Shown in pieces: positions 4,378-5,844 of a stretch of 5,844 nucleotides of DNA. Source of the stretch: Sulfuritalea sp. (GTDB lineage Bacteria; Pseudomonadota; Gammaproteobacteria; Burkholderiales; Rhodocyclaceae). Under the pieces are notes generated by a model, which made no database searches, had not been told where the DNA came from, and saw only the letters and a program-made list of their open reading frames with translations. Position 1 is the first letter of the stretch; each line of letters begins with the position of its first letter. The stretch is taken from contig JAIPCS010000199.1 in NCBI GenBank assembly GCA_021738105.1, forward strand, positions 1 through 5,844, in the 5' to 3' direction. The position numbers and the translations under genes were made by a program.

Positions 4378-5190
4378 CTACGCTCTCCTCGCCGCTGCGG
4401 ATGGTGGCACGGCGAGATCGAGGTTCTCGACGAAACGGCTGATGGCCTCGATCACGGCAACGGGCTGGTCGCGGTGCGGCGAATGCCGGCAGTCGGCCAA
4501 CTTGAGCAGTTCAACATCGGGCGAGGAGACTGCTCCGGAGGTGATGGCCTCGATTTGTGCCATGGTGCCGTATTCGTCGTCCATGCCCTGGATGGCCAGG
4601 ATGGGACAGGCAATGTGCGGCAGGCAATCCTCGATGTTCCATGAGCGGAAATCCGGATTCAGCCAGATGTCATTCCAGCCGTAGAAGGTACGGCTGACAT
4701 CACGATGATACTTGGCGAGCCGGGCCGGCAAATCGCCGGTCTCAAACGCGGTTTTGGCGATCTCGATGCTGCGGATGGATACATCCTCGACAAAACAGTG
4801 TGGTGCCATGACGACCAACCCAGCGACATCGTTGCCCGTTTCGCCGGCATGCAGCAGTGCGATCGAGGCGCCGTCGGAATGGCCAACCAGGACCGGTTTG
4901 GCGATTCCCAGCTGACGCAGCAACTCGGGCAGGGCCTGGCGCGCTTCGCGATGCATGAAGTCGGTGCCGAAAGATTCTTCGAGGATGTCGGACTGGCCAT
5001 AGCCGTAGCGCGAATAGACCAGCGTGCGGCAACCCGTGGCGGCTGCCAGGCGGGACGGGAAATCGCGCCACATCGAAACCGAGCCCAGGCCTTCATGCAG
5101 CAGCACCAGTGTCGGTCGGTTGATCTGGTGAGCCGGAATCAACTGATACTCGAGATTTCGATTGCCGACGCGGACCATCCCACTTTTCAT
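4378..5190 (-). CDS. Alpha/beta hydrolase (esterase or thioesterase type)
   Basis: 270 residues, complete, with the alpha/beta-hydrolase fold and no signal peptide, so cytosolic. Landmarks: the oxyanion segment LLHEGLGSVSMW (30-41), YSRYGYGQSD (59-68), the nucleophile elbow GHSDG with Ser105 (103-107), the likely acid Asp204 or Asp205 in ILAIQGMDDEYG (197-208), and the likely catalytic His236 in CRHSPHRDQP (234-243). The substrate cannot be read from this. Next to a Liv-type transporter and an aryl-acid adenylating enzyme it may split an ester or CoA thioester in an aromatic pathway, such as releasing gentisate or a ring-cleavage product; this is inference. The start is supported by GGAG (minus strand 5203-5200), which lies in the coding end of the transporter gene 4 bp upstream, so the two are probably translationally coupled. 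The stop is followed by hairpins. Confidence 0.85.
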   Translation of the reverse strand: MKSGMVRVGNRNLEYQLIPAHQINRPTLVLLHEGLGSVSMWRDFPSRLAAATGCRTLVYSRYGYGQSDILEESFGTDFMHREARQALPELLRQLGIAKPVLVGHSDGASIALLHAGETGNDVAGLVVMAPHCFVEDVSIRSIEIAKTAFETGDLPARLAKYHRDVSRTFYGWNDIWLNPDFRSWNIEDCLPHIACPILAIQGMDDEYGTMAQIEAITSGAVSSPDVELLKLADCRHSPHRDQPVAVIEAISRFVENLDLAVPPSAAARRA

Positions 5191-5194
5191 GCGA

Positions 5195-5844
5195 TCAAAC
5201 TCCGAGAAAACTGTGCATCAATTCCGGGTTGTCAGACAGTTCACTGGATGCTCCCGAGAACACGACCCTGCCCTTCACCAGCACCACACTGCGATCGGCT
5301 ATGGCCATAACGGCACCGTAGTTCTTGTCCACGATCACGGTAGCGATTCCGGAGCCACGTATGGTTTTTACGATGCTCCAGATCTCGCGGGCGATCAGCG
5401 GTGCAAGACCCTCGGTCGCCTCGTCAAGAATCAGCAAGTCGGGATTGGTCATCAGGGCGCGGCCGATGGTCAGCATCTGCTGTTCGCCGCCGGAAAGCAG
5501 TGCGCCGCCTTTTTCCAATCGCTCGCCCAAACGAGGGAACGTATGGATGACACGATCGAAGGTCCACTCGCAATTGCCGGCAACGCCGGCACGCGCTGCC
5601 ATGATCAGGTTCTCGCGCACAGAAAGATTGGGAAAGATGCCTCGCCCTTCCGGCACATAGGCGATGCCATGGCGGGCGATGGCATGCGTCGCGGCCTGGG
5701 TCATATCGATGCCACACACTTTGACCACGCCTTCGCGCGGGCGCACCAGACCGAGCATGGATTTGAGCAGCGTGGTTTTGCCCATGCCGTTGCGCCCCAT
5801 CAGTCCGATGGTTTCGCCACGGCGCACGGAAAAATCGACGCCGT
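5195..5844 (-). CDS. livF: LivF-type ABC transporter ATPase, 5' end off window
   Basis: 215 C-terminal residues are visible; intact family members have about 235, so only some 20 are missing. The reading frame stays open to the window edge (GVDFSVRRGE), so an internal GTG at 5827 is not the start. This is the second cytoplasmic ATPase of a branched-chain amino acid-type (HAAT) transporter. Seen in order: Walker A GRNGMGKTT (visible 16-24), YVPEGRGIFPNLSVRENL typical of LivF, the signature LSGGEQQM, Walker B LLILDEATEGL, and a VDKN segment in place of the usual VEQN. In betaproteobacteria such transporters often serve aromatic acids when next to catabolic genes, which the neighbours suggest here. 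It is in one operon with the hydrolase 4 bp downstream; the permease and binding-protein genes presumably lie off the window to the right. Confidence 0.9.
   Translation of the reverse strand, partial: GVDFSVRRGETIGLMGRNGMGKTTLLKSMLGLVRPREGVVKVCGIDMTQAATHAIARHGIAYVPEGRGIFPNLSVRENLIMAARAGVAGNCEWTFDRVIHTFPRLGERLEKGGALLSGGEQQMLTIGRALMTNPDLLILDEATEGLAPLIAREIWSIVKTIRGSGIATVIVDKNYGAVMAIADRSVVLVKGRVVFSGASSELSDNPELMHSFLGV

Overview
The window looks like GC-rich proteobacterial chromosome, most likely a betaproteobacterium of the Azoarcus/Thauera (Rhodocyclales) kind. That placement is inferred from gene content, base composition and a class-1-like attI site; no taxonomic marker gene is present. It combines an aromatic-acid locus with an inserted integron cassette array.

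Left part (1-1842): the first 272 codons of an EntE/DhbE-type aryl-acid adenylating enzyme run leftward off the window. It is divergent from a NahR/NodD-type LysR regulator. Their 123-bp gap holds dyads, one of which resembles the NahR operator and overlaps the regulator's start codon.

Middle (about 1843-4299): an integron segment without a visible integrase. From left to right it has a 42-residue ORF that ends at the crossover point, an attI-like site with two 15-bp direct repeats 20 bp apart, and three gene cassettes. Each cassette has one forward gene and one attC site: (1) a small unrecognised membrane protein, (2) an ASCH-domain protein, (3) a DUF4336 (metallo-beta-lactamase-related) protein. 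No intI fits between lysR and attI or to the right of the last attC. About 260 bp after the last attC carry no gene I can support. The segment is flanked by a 42-bp imperfect direct repeat (33/42 identical), one copy at the end of lysR and one just past the end of the hydrolase gene.

Right part (4378-5844): an alpha/beta hydrolase and the end of a LivF-type ABC transporter ATPase, both leftward and 4 bp apart, evidently one operon continuing off the window.

How the parts relate: the Liv-type transporter, hydrolase, adenylating enzyme and LysR regulator plausibly form one system for uptake, CoA activation and use of an aromatic acid such as salicylate or a hydroxybenzoate. The cassette array lies between two convergent genes (lysR and the hydrolase), where it breaks no coding sequence. 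Its genes probably have nothing to do with the aromatic pathway.
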